A DNA stretch of 20,570 nt from Thermoplasmata archaeon (lineage in GTDB: Archaea; Thermoplasmatota; Thermoplasmata; Thermoplasmatales; Thermoplasmataceae): the NCBI GenBank assembly GCA_021819605.1, contig JAKAQT010000013.1:1-20570 (forward strand), written 5' to 3'. Position numbers and translations under genes: made by a program. This document shows positions 1-7,342 of the stretch, one piece after another. Each line of letters starts with the position of its first letter. Positions within the stretch are counted from its first letter, which is position 1. The notes below the pieces were generated by a model. The model ran no database searches, was not told the origin of the DNA, and saw only the letters and a program-made list of their open reading frames with translations.

Positions 1-1478
1 GATAAATTAGATCCTGGATTTGGCTGCCTGCCAGTCATGGCTGTGATATCATTGTCCATTATGACCAGGAGCAGCCTTGATTTGTTGTGCACGGCATTTA
101 TGAGGCCGGGGATTCCTCCATGGAAGAATGTGGAATCTCCAATGAAGGCAATCGCCCGCCTGTCCGTGGCGGCAGTGAGGCCGGAGGCAACACCCACTGA
201 TGAGCCCATGCTGAGCATGACAGTAGCCTCGTCGAATGGATCATAGTCTCCCAGGGAATAACATCCTATATCGGATGAATAAACAGGATCGCTGATCCTG
301 AGCATCTTCACTGCCCTCTTCACGGCAAAATACGTGCCGCGATGCGGACATCCGGGGCAAAGGACAGGAGGCCTTGCAGGCACATCCATGGAAAGCTGGC
401 TCGTGCCTGTCTGTTCCTTCCTGCCAAGGGCAAGGATCTCTCTGAGTATTTTATCCACTGAATTGGGGGAAAGTTCATGGCTCATTGGGAAGACACCGTC
501 GAGCTTTCCAGTAATGTTGACACTGAGGCCTTTCTTCTGGGCCAGGGACCTGCAGGCGGTCTCGATGACAGGGTCCACCTCCTCAGCCACTATGACAGTG
601 GGGTGCCTCTGCATGAATTCTGCCACTATCTTCTCCGGAAATGGGTTTATGATTCCAAGCTTCAGCACCTCAATGTCCAGCCCAAGCTTCTTCATGCTGT
701 CCATCATTATGTTGAATGCCTCTCCGGACGCTATGATCCCATGCATTGATTCTGGATTGCCGATCCTTGTCACCAGCAGGTCCTGGTAATTCTCGCCGGA
801 TATCTTCTCCATCCTGGAGATCAGGGCTTCCTTGTACCTGTATGAATTTGACGGGAGTGCCACATACTTGCCTGGAGGAGCTGGTATATCCTCCCTGTGC
901 CTTTCCTGTATTTCTCCCATGACCACCGAGGAACGCATGTGGCTTGTCCTGGTGGTTGTCCTGAACATGACGGGCAGGCCTTCCCTTTCGGATATCATGA
1001 ATGCAAGCTTCAGGAAGTCTTTGGCCTCCTGCGGATTTGACGGCTCAATTAGGGGGAGGTGCGCAAGCTGCGCATATATCCTGTTGTCCTGCTCATTCTG
1101 GGACGAAAACATTGACGGATCATCTGCCGTCATTATTACCATTGGAGCCCCTGTGCCCGTATATGCTATGCTCATGATGGCATCCGCAGCAACGTTCATT
1201 CCCACATGCTTCATGAATACAAAGGACCTGAGGCCCGATATGGAGGCGGCAAAGGCAGATTCAACGGCCACCTTCTCGTTCACGGAGAATTCAAACTTCA
1301 GCCCAGCCTTTCCCGCTATCTCGAATAGAACATCGCCAACCTCGCTTGATGGAGTGCCGGGGTATGTGGTGGCAACATCGACTCCAGCCTCTATGACACC
1401 ACGGGCTATTGCCTCGTTTCCAAGGAGAAAAAGCCTGTCTCCCGGTTTTGCCTTGAGGATACTGTCATATGATGACAT
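1..1478 (-). CDS. iorA: Indolepyruvate ferredoxin oxidoreductase, alpha subunit (C-terminus cut by window edge)
   Basis: IorA oxidatively decarboxylates aryl pyruvates, made by transamination of aromatic amino acids, to aryl-acetyl-CoA with reduction of ferredoxin; it is a cytoplasmic thiamine-diphosphate enzyme. I translated the reverse strand: 492 complete codons from an ATG at 1478 running off the left edge. Seen: the N-terminal pyruvate-oxidoreductase motif TYPGTPSSEV at residues 38-47, a CPGCPHR motif at 374-380, and a thiamine-diphosphate site starting GDSTFFHGG at 447 and closing with N at 476. Family members are about 600 residues, so roughly the last 110, which should hold the ferredoxin-type 4Fe-4S domain, lie outside. 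An AT-rich stretch just upstream (about 1486-1503) could be the TATA region. iorB is the expected partner, probably beyond the edge. It is divergent from the DsrE-like gene. Identity is close to certain; substrate preference is by family. Confidence 0.93.
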   Translation of the reverse strand, partial: MSSYDSILKAKPGDRLFLLGNEAIARGVIEAGVDVATTYPGTPSSEVGDVLFEIAGKAGLKFEFSVNEKVAVESAFAASISGLRSFVFMKHVGMNVAADAIMSIAYTGTGAPMVIMTADDPSMFSSQNEQDNRIYAQLAHLPLIEPSNPQEAKDFLKLAFMISEREGLPVMFRTTTRTSHMRSSVVMGEIQERHREDIPAPPGKYVALPSNSYRYKEALISRMEKISGENYQDLLVTRIGNPESMHGIIASGEAFNIMMDSMKKLGLDIEVLKLGIINPFPEKIVAEFMQRHPTVIVAEEVDPVIETACRSLAQKKGLSVNITGKLDGVFPMSHELSPNSVDKILREILALGRKEQTGTSQLSMDVPARPPVLCPGCPHRGTYFAVKRAVKMLRISDPVYSSDIGCYSLGDYDPFDEATVMLSMGSSVGVASGLTAATDRRAIAFIGDSTFFHGGIPGLINAVHNKSRLLLVIMDNDITAMTGRQPNPGSNL

Positions 1479-1665
1479 TTACTGCACAATATGATAATCA
1501 ATTACCGGTTATTTCAATGCGATCCCTAATGCTGTGTCAGTCAATTCCACTCATGGTGCCCATATAACCTGATTGGATTCAATATTCCACGGATTGCATG
1601 TGCAGGAATGTTAATCTGCTGAACCTGAAGTATCCTGATTACCTGCTCAAAAAATTACATGAAAA

Positions 1666-1673
1666 TTTTAAAG
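1666..1673 (+). promoter_or_regulatory. TATA box of the DsrE-like gene
   Basis: TTTTAAAG is centred 24-25 nt before the ATG at 1694. This is the archaeal TATA-to-start spacing expected for a leaderless transcript. It argues for the start at 1694 and against an upstream in-frame ATG at 1598. Confidence 0.6.
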
Positions 1674-1693
1674 TAGGTTTGCATAACCATTTC

Positions 1694-2035
1694 ATGTCCA
1701 TGAAAAAAGCATTGTTTTACATCGTAGCATCAGAAAAGGATAGGGCAGCCATGGGACTTACAGTGGCAAGAAGAGCCGCGGAACACAGCAGGTTCAGCGA
1801 CGTGAAGGTAATATTGCAGGGCGAGAGCGAGAAACTCCTCCTGGACGAAACACCAGGAATCAAGGACAACGTTGATTACCTCATAAAGAACCACCACATT
1901 GATTCAGCCTGCAAATTCATTGCCGAGAAGCTCACGCTTACTGCCCCTATTCTGAAAAGGGGAGTGGATCTCCAGCCTGCGGGAGAGAGGCTTGCCGCCC
2001 TTGTAAATGATGACTATGTGCCAATAGTATTCTGA
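1694..2035 (+). CDS. Small DsrE/DsrF-like protein
   Basis: A 113-residue cytoplasmic protein beginning MSMKKALFYIVAS. The alternating beta-alpha pattern (a hydrophobic first strand with KKALFYIV, a helix with AMGLTVARRAAE, then the strand DVKVILQGES) and the length fit the DsrE/DsrF-like fold, whose members carry or sense sulfane sulfur. There is one cysteine, C73 in DSACKF, near where DsrE proteins keep their active cysteine. The longer frame from 1598 adds 32 residues with no family resemblance and would cover the TATA box, so I chose 1694 (a second ATG is at 1700). The flavin reductase-like gene follows after 33 bp with its own TATA-like element. Family assignment rests on fold pattern and length; biochemical role is unknown. 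Confidence 0.65.
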   Translation: MSMKKALFYIVASEKDRAAMGLTVARRAAEHSRFSDVKVILQGESEKLLLDETPGIKDNVDYLIKNHHIDSACKFIAEKLTLTAPILKRGVDLQPAGERLAALVNDDYVPIVF

Positions 2036-2039
2036 GTGG

Positions 2040-2047
2040 TTTAGAAA
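2040..2047 (+). promoter_or_regulatory. TATA-like box of the flavin reductase-like gene
   Basis: TTTAGAAA is centred about 25 nt before the ATG at 2069. No GGTGA-type site precedes that ATG, which fits a leaderless transcript. Confidence 0.45.
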
Positions 2048-2068
2048 TTATTCGTTAAGGCTTTAGAT

Positions 2069-2557
2069 ATGCAGGAAAATACGGAACAGACGTTCAGGGA
2101 GGTGATGAGGGGCTATCCAACCGGAGTCACCATTGTGACCTCCCTTTCTGAAGCAAAGCCAGTGGGCGGTACCATGAACTCCTTCACTTCAGTCTCCATG
2201 ACTCCGCCGCTTGTTGCGGTTTTCATAACTGCCGGCAGCAATACAGCACAGGCCATAGCAGAAAGCAGGAAATTCAACGTGAACATACTCAGTGCCAGTC
2301 AGGAGGAGGATGCAAGAAAATTTGCAGATCCGGACAGTGCAATGAGGTTCGCTCAGGATCACTTTGAGAGTGGCAGCAATGGAATCCCTGTTATCCCGGG
2401 TTCAATTGCCTGCCTTGAATGCACACTTGAGGATCAGATTCCAGTTGCGGATCACATAATGTTTCTGGGAAAGGTCACAACTGCAAGTCACCTTAAGGAA
2501 GGAAATCCCTTACTGTATTATCGGAGAAAATTTCTGGAGCTGCCATCTGATCCCTGA
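2069..2557 (+). CDS. Flavin reductase-like FMN-binding protein
   Basis: A 162-residue protein of the flavin reductase-like / HpaC split-barrel family. Members bind FMN and either pass electrons from NAD(P)H to free flavin for a partner monooxygenase, or act as standalone FMN reductases. Seen: the N-terminal block GYPTGVTIVTS (15-25), the flavin-binding stretch around NSFTSVSMTPPLV (37-49), the DHIMFLGKV block (128-136) and the closing PLLYYRRKF (147-155). The order and spacing are those of the family and the length is typical. No two-component monooxygenase gene lies beside it, so the acceptor cannot be named. It lies between the DsrE-like gene and the esterase on the same strand; the gap to the esterase is about 70 bp if that gene starts at 2627. 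Confidence 0.85.
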   Translation: MQENTEQTFREVMRGYPTGVTIVTSLSEAKPVGGTMNSFTSVSMTPPLVAVFITAGSNTAQAIAESRKFNVNILSASQEEDARKFADPDSAMRFAQDHFESGSNGIPVIPGSIACLECTLEDQIPVADHIMFLGKVTTASHLKEGNPLLYYRRKFLELPSDP

Positions 2558-2626
2558 CCTGAATATAATGAAGCAGTGCTTTTCGCAAAATTATTAGGCA
2601 TGACATGGCATGATCATCAGATAGAA

Positions 2627-3550
2627 ATGGCTCTTGATCCTGATGTTGCGAAGCTCCTGAAGATGATTTCTGAAATGAACATGCCCAATTTCAGGGACAT
2701 GGATATTGCCGATCTGAGGAATATGATGAACAACAATCCGTTTATGAAGGAGGATATCAAAATAGGCCGGACCGAAGACATGTCCATAGGTGACGGGAAA
2801 ATCCCAGCTAGGCTTTATGATCCAGAGAATTCCACCAAATCCCTCATACTGTATTTCCATGGGGGCGGCTTCGTTTTTGGAAACCTGGAAAGTCACGATG
2901 CGGTGTGCCGCAGGGCAGCCAGGGAATCCGGCTGCAAGGTTCTTTCTGTGGATTACAAGCTGGCTCCTGAACACAAGTTTCCGGCCGCGGTAGAGGATGC
3001 CTTCACGGCTTACGTATGGGCAAGGAAAAATGCCAGGAAGCTTGACATTGACCCTGACAGGATTGCAGTGGCAGGAGACAGTGCCGGCGGGAACCTTTCC
3101 GCTGCCGTCAGCCTCATGATCAGGGACCGTGGCATTGAAAAACCCATGCTTCAGGTTCTATTCTATCCTGCTCTCGGCCCTGACTTCTTCTCCGAATCAC
3201 TGCGTGAATTCTCTGATGGCTTCTTCCTCACCAGGGATCAGATCGACTGGTTCGGCGACATGTACCTTGGAAATAGGAGTGATGCCCTGAACCCTTACTT
3301 CTCACCAATTCTGCATCCTGATCTCTCAGGGCTGCCTGAGGCCATAATCATAACGGGAGAGCATGATCCCCTGAGGGACCAGGGCGAAACATATGTTTCC
3401 AGGCTTGGATCCGCAGGCATTCCAGTGACCGGCATAAGGGCAATGGGAATGATTCATGGATTCCTGAGCTTCACGCCGGTTGTTCCCGCTGCTGCCGGCA
3501 TTGCCGACATGGTGTGGTCACTGGCCGGGAAGAAGCTTGGTTCCCGCTGA
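2627..3550 (+). CDS. Alpha/beta hydrolase, HSL-type (family IV) esterase
   Basis: A carboxylesterase of the hormone-sensitive-lipase group that hydrolyses short acyl esters. Numbered from the start chosen here (307 residues): the oxyanion-hole motif HGGG at 78-81, the nucleophile in GDSAGG with Ser152, the acid Asp247 in GEHDPLRD, and the base His277 in MIHGF. All catalytic parts are present and spaced as in archaeal and thermophilic esterases of about 305-315 residues. The frame is open back to a GTG at 2576, with another ATG at 2600. I prefer 2627 because MALDPDVAKLL aligns with the usual N-terminus of the family and because an AT-rich element (2587-2596) lies upstream. No signal peptide is evident, so it is probably cytoplasmic. 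It ends 4 bp from the stop of the convergent permease. Confidence 0.9.
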   Translation: MALDPDVAKLLKMISEMNMPNFRDMDIADLRNMMNNNPFMKEDIKIGRTEDMSIGDGKIPARLYDPENSTKSLILYFHGGGFVFGNLESHDAVCRRAARESGCKVLSVDYKLAPEHKFPAAVEDAFTAYVWARKNARKLDIDPDRIAVAGDSAGGNLSAAVSLMIRDRGIEKPMLQVLFYPALGPDFFSESLREFSDGFFLTRDQIDWFGDMYLGNRSDALNPYFSPILHPDLSGLPEAIIITGEHDPLRDQGETYVSRLGSAGIPVTGIRAMGMIHGFLSFTPVVPAAAGIADMVWSLAGKKLGSR

Positions 3551-3554
3551 CCTG

Positions 3555-5024
3555 TCACTGATTCTCCTTGAATCCAGTGTAGCTCACGCCCTCCACGTCA
3601 AATTCCCCGGCCCTTTCCAGGGTGTTCGGCCTGTGCCTGGAATAGTACATGGTTACGGCCAGCCCTCCCAGGATAACCCACAGCATTGTTGCTATTAGTG
3701 ATGCAAAATAGGCATCATTTATTGGGGACGGCGAGGTGAGCCATTTTCCCACAACATCGCTCATTGAGAAGTATATTACCACAAGCCCGATGGCTGTGGC
3801 TGCTGCCGGTGCAATTCCATGTGTCAGCAGCTTGAACTCCCCGATTCTCCTGGTGAAGAAAGTCAGCGAAGTGTTGGCCATTATGTGGACCAGGATGATT
3901 GAGATGCCGGTGCCTGCCTCCAGAATGAATGCTGCGTTTTCCGGGCCATAGATTACTCCCATGATTACGTCAAGCGCAAAGGACCCCAGCGCCCACGCAA
4001 TTAATGCATTGGCAGGGGACTTGTATTTGGGATGTATTTTGCTCAGGCTCCTTGGAAAGACGACACCATCACGGGCAGCTGAATACCACCACCTGCTGAC
4101 GGCAGTCGCCTTTGATACCCCGTTAGTCAGGTAGCTGTTCACTGTAAAGATTATCAGGAGAACCAGTCCGATGGGACCAAGATACCTGCTGAACACTATA
4201 AGGCCGGCATCATTGGTTGTGGCGAAGCTTGCAATGTGGCCGACACCCCACCCTACGGTAAGTGCATAGGTTGCGGGTATTATTGATATTGCTGTGAGAA
4301 CCATGGCGAATACGATGGATTTCCCTATGTTCCTCTTGGGTTCCTTTATCTCCTCGGAAACAGTTGTGACGACTCCGCTTCCCGTAAAGTCGAGAATTGA
4401 GAACACCGCACCGAACATGATGGCGGAAAATCCTATTCCGGTTGACCTGGAAATTGTGAATGGCAGTACTGAGTTCCCCGGCCCGACCCGGATTATGATT
4501 ATTATTGCGCCAATTAGCAGGAACAGGACCTCAGCAAGGCCTGCAATTGCATTGTATCCAAGGGAGGGTTTTATGCCGAAATACGTGACTGCGATTATGT
4601 ACCCCGTGAAGGCAGCGGCAAATATGACCCATATGTACGGGATGCTGCTTATTGCAGGGGATATGAGGAATATGAAGCTGGACAGCCCGAGTATCCCGAA
4701 TGCAGCACCTGTTATATCATAATACATGAAGCTGAAAGCCGTTATTGGACCCAGTCTTCCGCGATCCGTTGCCGATGAGGCATATGCATAGTAGCTTCCA
4801 GCGTTGGACTTGTACTTGCTGAACTGGTACGGTGTTATCATCCACAGTGCGTAAATGAGCCATCCGAATATTACAGACAGGACTGTGTCAGGGCCGGCGA
4901 TTGAGAAAGATGCTACCAGCAGGATGGCAATATCTGCTGCCGGGGCAACCTGTCCAAGAGACTGGAACACTCCCTGAAACAGTCCCACTGCGTTCTTCTG
5001 CAATCTGTTTCTTCTTCGCATCAT
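3555..5024 (-). CDS. APC-superfamily amino acid permease
   Basis: A 489-residue integral membrane transporter of the amino acid-polyamine-organocation superfamily, likely a proton-coupled importer of amino acids or amines. The protein shows about 12 hydrophobic segments. It starts with a short basic tail (MMRRRNR), then a first helix region around AADIAILLVASFSIAG (29-44), NAGSYYAYAS at 74-83, and the family's mid-protein hallmark SEEIKEPKRNIGKSI at 223-237. The C-terminus is a short charged tail. The ATG at 5024 lies 27 nt from a TATA-like element and is immediately followed by a second ATG at 5021. A weak AGGGAG is about 10 nt upstream. It is convergent with the esterase with only 4 bp between stops. 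Substrate cannot be read from sequence. Confidence 0.9.
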   Translation of the reverse strand: MMRRRNRLQKNAVGLFQGVFQSLGQVAPAADIAILLVASFSIAGPDTVLSVIFGWLIYALWMITPYQFSKYKSNAGSYYAYASSATDRGRLGPITAFSFMYYDITGAAFGILGLSSFIFLISPAISSIPYIWVIFAAAFTGYIIAVTYFGIKPSLGYNAIAGLAEVLFLLIGAIIIIIRVGPGNSVLPFTISRSTGIGFSAIMFGAVFSILDFTGSGVVTTVSEEIKEPKRNIGKSIVFAMVLTAISIIPATYALTVGWGVGHIASFATTNDAGLIVFSRYLGPIGLVLLIIFTVNSYLTNGVSKATAVSRWWYSAARDGVVFPRSLSKIHPKYKSPANALIAWALGSFALDVIMGVIYGPENAAFILEAGTGISIILVHIMANTSLTFFTRRIGEFKLLTHGIAPAAATAIGLVVIYFSMSDVVGKWLTSPSPINDAYFASLIATMLWVILGGLAVTMYYSRHRPNTLERAGEFDVEGVSYTGFKENQ

Positions 5025-5047
5025 TATGTTTTTGCTCCCTTCAGGCT

Positions 5048-5055
5048 GTATATGT
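5048..5055 (-). promoter_or_regulatory. TATA box of the APC permease gene
   Basis: Read on the minus strand, ACATATAC is centred about 27 nt upstream of the ATG at 5024, the spacing of an archaeal leaderless promoter. Confidence 0.55.
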
Positions 5056-5258
5056 GGTGCAAGCGGGAAGAAATCACTTTATCCGCTGCATGCTGAATCA
5101 TGGCAGTTTCACATTCTAGCCGCTTATGTTTTCCTTATTGACCCCATCATATAAAACTGTATTGTTTCCGGGCTAAAATCCGATATTATGTCAACGCATG
5201 CCTGTGGTTTCATACATATACATGGAATATTTTACAAATATGACATATAATTTATAAT

Positions 5259-5273
5259 CAGGCATCATGCCTG
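5259..5273. promoter_or_regulatory. Perfect 7-bp inverted repeat beside an AT-rich element
   Basis: CAGGCAT-C-ATGCCTG is a perfect inverted repeat with a one-base centre. It sits directly beside an AT-rich, TATA-like stretch (about 5243-5257). It could be an operator for a forward promoter, or it could lie at the 3' side of the cysteine-rich mini-gene on the minus strand. No convincing forward gene starts just after it. The rest of 5056-5307 is AT-rich non-coding sequence in which I see nothing else definite. Confidence 0.3.
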
Positions 5274-5307
5274 CCATTCTTCCGGCTGATTGGTGCTGCC
5301 AGCGGGG

Positions 5308-5427
5308 CTAGAAACCCTGGCAGCAGTCCAGATATATGGTATGGCCGCACTGCGGACAGGCGGAGTTATGTCTGTAATAGTAGCAGCTGCCGCATGTGCA
5401 GTCCTCTTCAGCGCAATCCTGGCACAT
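5308..5427 (-). CDS. Candidate 39-residue cysteine-rich mini-protein (putative zinc-binding)
   Basis: From an ATG at 5427 the minus strand encodes 39 residues with nine cysteines (positions 2, 5, 10, 12, 15, 24, 27, 35, 36) and histidines at 20 and 29. They are arranged as CxxC, CxCxxC, then CPQCGH and a terminal CC. CPxCGH is a typical zinc-ribbon knuckle. The frame stays open 43 codons further upstream, but that part has no recognisable character, and an AATATTATT stretch about 30 nt before the ATG at 5427 could be its TATA box. The forward strand across the same bases has a 75-codon frame starting with TTG that looks like an alanine-rich shadow. I do not recognise a family. The cysteine pattern is unlikely in random frames, but with so few residues the call stays tentative. 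Confidence 0.42.
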   Translation of the reverse strand: MCQDCAEEDCTCGSCYYYRHNSACPQCGHTIYLDCCQGF

Positions 5428-5490
5428 GAAATTGCAATCCACAGCCTGGTGAATAATATTATGTCGTATTACGTGCAAAATACATGGAGG

Positions 5491-5561
5491 GAGAGGAAAC
5501 AACCTCTCAATGCGTGACCCTGGAATCCGTAGAAATCCTCTACGAAGCATCAACAAGGTGC
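5491..5561. other. Three consecutive short hairpins (possible structured RNA)
   Basis: Three hairpins follow each other. GAGAGG pairs with CCTCTC (5491-5496 with 5503-5508, loop AAACAA). CGTAGA pairs with TCTACG (5528-5533 with 5539-5544, loop AATCC). GCATC pairs with GGTGC (5547-5551 with 5557-5561, loop AACAA, one G-U pair if read on the plus strand). A 10-bp palindrome TCCGGCCGGA follows at 5570-5579. It could be a small structured RNA, an untranslated region, or the 3' end of the MFS transcript on the minus strand. No known RNA family was recognised. Confidence 0.3.
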
Positions 5562-5625
5562 ATCATTCATCCGGCCGGAAAATACTGTTGTTACACTAAA
5601 ACTCGCCAGATCATTATGGTTTGGT

Positions 5626-6789
5626 TCATGGATTGAGGTTTCCTGAAATGTGCCGTGCCAGGTATCTCTGCAAGAGGGCAACAGTTAGGGACATCAGGAG
5701 CAGGAAGAGCCCTATAAGCCTCCACATGGCGTCGTATGAAATCACGTCCACAACAGTTCCGGAAAGCGGGGTACCAAGTATTGTCCCCATGCTTATCATC
5801 ATGAGGCTCACGCCGCTGAAAAGGCCGATGCGGTCCCGTGGGGCAATTTCTGATATGAGCGTAACGTATGTGCTGTTCCAGCCTATGGCGCTCATGCCAA
5901 GGACAAATGCCATCACGCCTGCTTCCAGAATGTTCCCGGCTACCAGGGAGAAGGTTATGAACAGAAGGCCTGCTATGAGCATGATCATTGCGATCATTCT
6001 GGACCTGTTCCTGCTGAACATCCTCTCGGAGAGATTCACCCAGAAGAGCCTGCCAGCCACGGAACCTGCAAGCAGAACTGCCAGGAGGATCTCCGACCAG
6101 ATGATCGGGAAGCCCCTGAACCTCATGTATACAACGAAGTATGTGAGCAGGGACTGCTGCCCCCAGGACAGGAATGCCACCGGTAGGCTCACCATCAGGA
6201 GCAGGCGGTTGCGCCATGTTGAGAAGAACTCCCGCACGTACCCCTTCCCGGAGCTCCTGCTTCCATCCGTCCTGACATCCCGGGCTACGCCGATTGCCAG
6301 GCCTCCAGAGATCAGTGCCATGAGTATGAGGGCATCCCTGAGAGAGAAGTGCAGGGCGACAAGTGGCAGGGCAAGGGCCGCCAGCGCCGCCCCAAGGGGA
6401 ACACCGGACTGTTTTATTCCCATTGTTCGAGCATGGTGCGGATAATAAGCTGCCATCACTGAACTGTTTGTGGAAGGTGTCACTATGCCGTATCCGAATC
6501 CTATGATGAAGAAGCCAGACACTATTTCTGGATAGTTCTGCGCAGACCCTGCAACGAGTGATCCAAGAGCCATCATGCCAAAGGCTATTTTCAATGCGGT
6601 GTTCCTTCCAAGACGGTCCACAAAATAGCCGGTCATTGATGACATTGTCAAAGAGCCTATGAAAATGAAGCTCGTTATGAGCCCAAGCTGGGCTGACGAC
6701 AGAAGAAAATCAGATTTTATGAATGGAGCAAGTGGTGAGTAGGCGGAATCGTTGAAGTTGCCAAGGGTCATGAAAAGCAGTGCCTGCAA
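5626..6789 (-). CDS. Major facilitator superfamily transporter
   Basis: A 387-residue membrane transporter with about 12 hydrophobic segments. The MFS loop 2-3 signature GYFVDRLGRN is at residues 54-63, after a first helix ending in NFNDSAYSPLAPFIKSDF. This places it among single-polypeptide antiporters or symporters; drug, metabolite or organic-anion transport are all possible. The start is uncertain. The open frame reaches upstream to a TAA at 6847-6849 but contains no ATG or GTG there. TTG at 6789 keeps the first helix whole and is used here; ATG at 6771 would trim that helix. The gene follows hxlR on the same strand after 71 bp, so it is likely co-transcribed with the regulator and responds to the same signal. 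The export of a quinone-like or electrophilic compound would fit that pairing but is inference. Confidence 0.85.
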   Translation of the reverse strand: MQALLFMTLGNFNDSAYSPLAPFIKSDFLLSSAQLGLITSFIFIGSLTMSSMTGYFVDRLGRNTALKIAFGMMALGSLVAGSAQNYPEIVSGFFIIGFGYGIVTPSTNSSVMAAYYPHHARTMGIKQSGVPLGAALAALALPLVALHFSLRDALILMALISGGLAIGVARDVRTDGSRSSGKGYVREFFSTWRNRLLLMVSLPVAFLSWGQQSLLTYFVVYMRFRGFPIIWSEILLAVLLAGSVAGRLFWVNLSERMFSRNRSRMIAMIMLIAGLLFITFSLVAGNILEAGVMAFVLGMSAIGWNSTYVTLISEIAPRDRIGLFSGVSLMMISMGTILGTPLSGTVVDVISYDAMWRLIGLFLLLMSLTVALLQRYLARHISGNLNP

Positions 6790-6860
6790 GGCAACTGAAA
6801 TAGAACGTCCGCTTGCTCTCGTGAACGGGGATTGGCAACTGTATTGTTAACTTTCGCTAT

Positions 6861-7244
6861 TCATGGCAGCTGGCCATCCTGCGGCATGTCCACCTTTTTC
6901 ATGATCCACTGCTGGCCCCACCGCTTCAGGTCCTCAAGGGAATACTTGAGCGATTTGCCCTTCTCTGTGAGATCATACCGCACCCGGAAGGGCCTGGTGC
7001 TCTCCACCTCCCTGGTGACAATCCCGTGGGCCTCGAGATACTTCAGCGTGGATGAAAGCGTCTTGGAGTTTAGGCCCTCAATGCTTTTCAGAAGATCATT
7101 GAATCCCATGGGACCATCATTCAGGTAGCGTATGACTATGAGCCGCCACTCGCCCCCTATCTCCTTGATTGCCTCGACAATCGGACAACTATCTTTCTTT
7201 GGGGAAGTTATTTCAACTATTTCATCTGATTTACTGTATGCCAT
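6861..7244 (-). CDS. HxlR (DUF24) family winged-helix transcriptional regulator
   Basis: A 127-residue DNA-binding protein of the HxlR/YodB/HypR family. Seen: the conserved N-terminal Cys20 in DSCPIVEAI, followed by the GGEWRLIVIRYL helix, the recognition helix region with LNSKTLSSTLKYLEAHGIV (58-76), and the wing ending RYDLTEKGKSL (89-99). Several members sense electrophiles or quinones by oxidation or alkylation of this cysteine; that this protein does so is inferred. A TATA element centred 29 nt before the ATG (7244) lies between two arms of a GTTACA/TGTAAC inverted repeat, so the gene is probably autoregulated. It heads a reverse operon with the MFS transporter and is divergent from the YceI gene across a 98-bp intergenic region that carries further half-sites. 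Confidence 0.93.
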   Translation of the reverse strand: MAYSKSDEIVEITSPKKDSCPIVEAIKEIGGEWRLIVIRYLNDGPMGFNDLLKSIEGLNSKTLSSTLKYLEAHGIVTREVESTRPFRVRYDLTEKGKSLKYSLEDLKRWGQQWIMKKVDMPQDGQLP

Positions 7245-7258
7245 CTTGTTTAGAGTGA

Positions 7259-7283
7259 GTTACAGAGATTATTTAAATGTAAC
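7259..7283. promoter_or_regulatory. Inverted repeat over the hxlR TATA box (probable operator)
   Basis: GTTACA (7259-7264) and TGTAAC (7278-7283) form a perfect inverted repeat with a 13-bp spacer. Inside the spacer, on the minus strand, is TTTAAATAA (7269-7277), the likely hxlR TATA box. Binding here would block TBP access, so autorepression is expected. Confidence 0.6.
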
Positions 7284-7296
7284 TGCTATACTGAGA

Positions 7297-7326
7297 TTAC
7301 AATTGTAAGTAAGTTACAAATGTACA
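7297..7326. promoter_or_regulatory. Clustered TTACA/TGTAA half-sites upstream of the YceI gene
   Basis: TTACAATTGTAA (7297-7308) is a perfect 12-bp palindrome. TTGTAA (7303-7308) and TTACAA (7314-7319) form a second inverted repeat with a 5-bp spacer. GTTACA (7313-7318) faces TGTACA (7321-7326). The half-sites match those over the hxlR promoter. They lie between a possible YceI TATA element (CTATACTG, 7286-7293 or close by) and its ribosome site, so the regulator would act on or near the transcription start. Confidence 0.6.
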
Positions 7327-7330
7327 GTTA

Positions 7331-7335
7331 GGTGA
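7331..7335 (+). promoter_or_regulatory. Ribosome binding site of the YceI gene
   Basis: GGTGA ends 7 nt before the ATG at 7343. This gene therefore has a true leader, unlike most single genes in the window. Confidence 0.7.
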
Positions 7336-7342
7336 AGAAAAA

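Noticed and set aside
334..1494. Long forward frames of 150-220 codons opposite iorA
   Set aside because: They are shadows of the reverse-strand iorA, whose translation carries all family motifs.
1598..1693. A 32-residue N-terminal extension of the DsrE-like protein
   Set aside because: It lies over the TATA box, has no family resemblance, and the hydrophobic first strand begins at 1694.
3551..3554. Four-base gap between convergent stops as a sign of rearrangement
   Set aside because: Both genes end with complete domains; tight convergent pairs are ordinary in compact archaeal genomes.
5290..5517. Forward 75-codon frame starting with TTG
   Set aside because: Alanine-rich and without family character; it overlaps the more gene-like cysteine-rich frame on the other strand. 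The AT-rich element and palindrome before it leave slight doubt.
5591..6217. Minus-strand 208-codon frame inside the MFS gene
   Set aside because: Proline- and arginine-rich low-quality translation in another frame of the transporter; the MFS frame has membrane segments and the loop signature.
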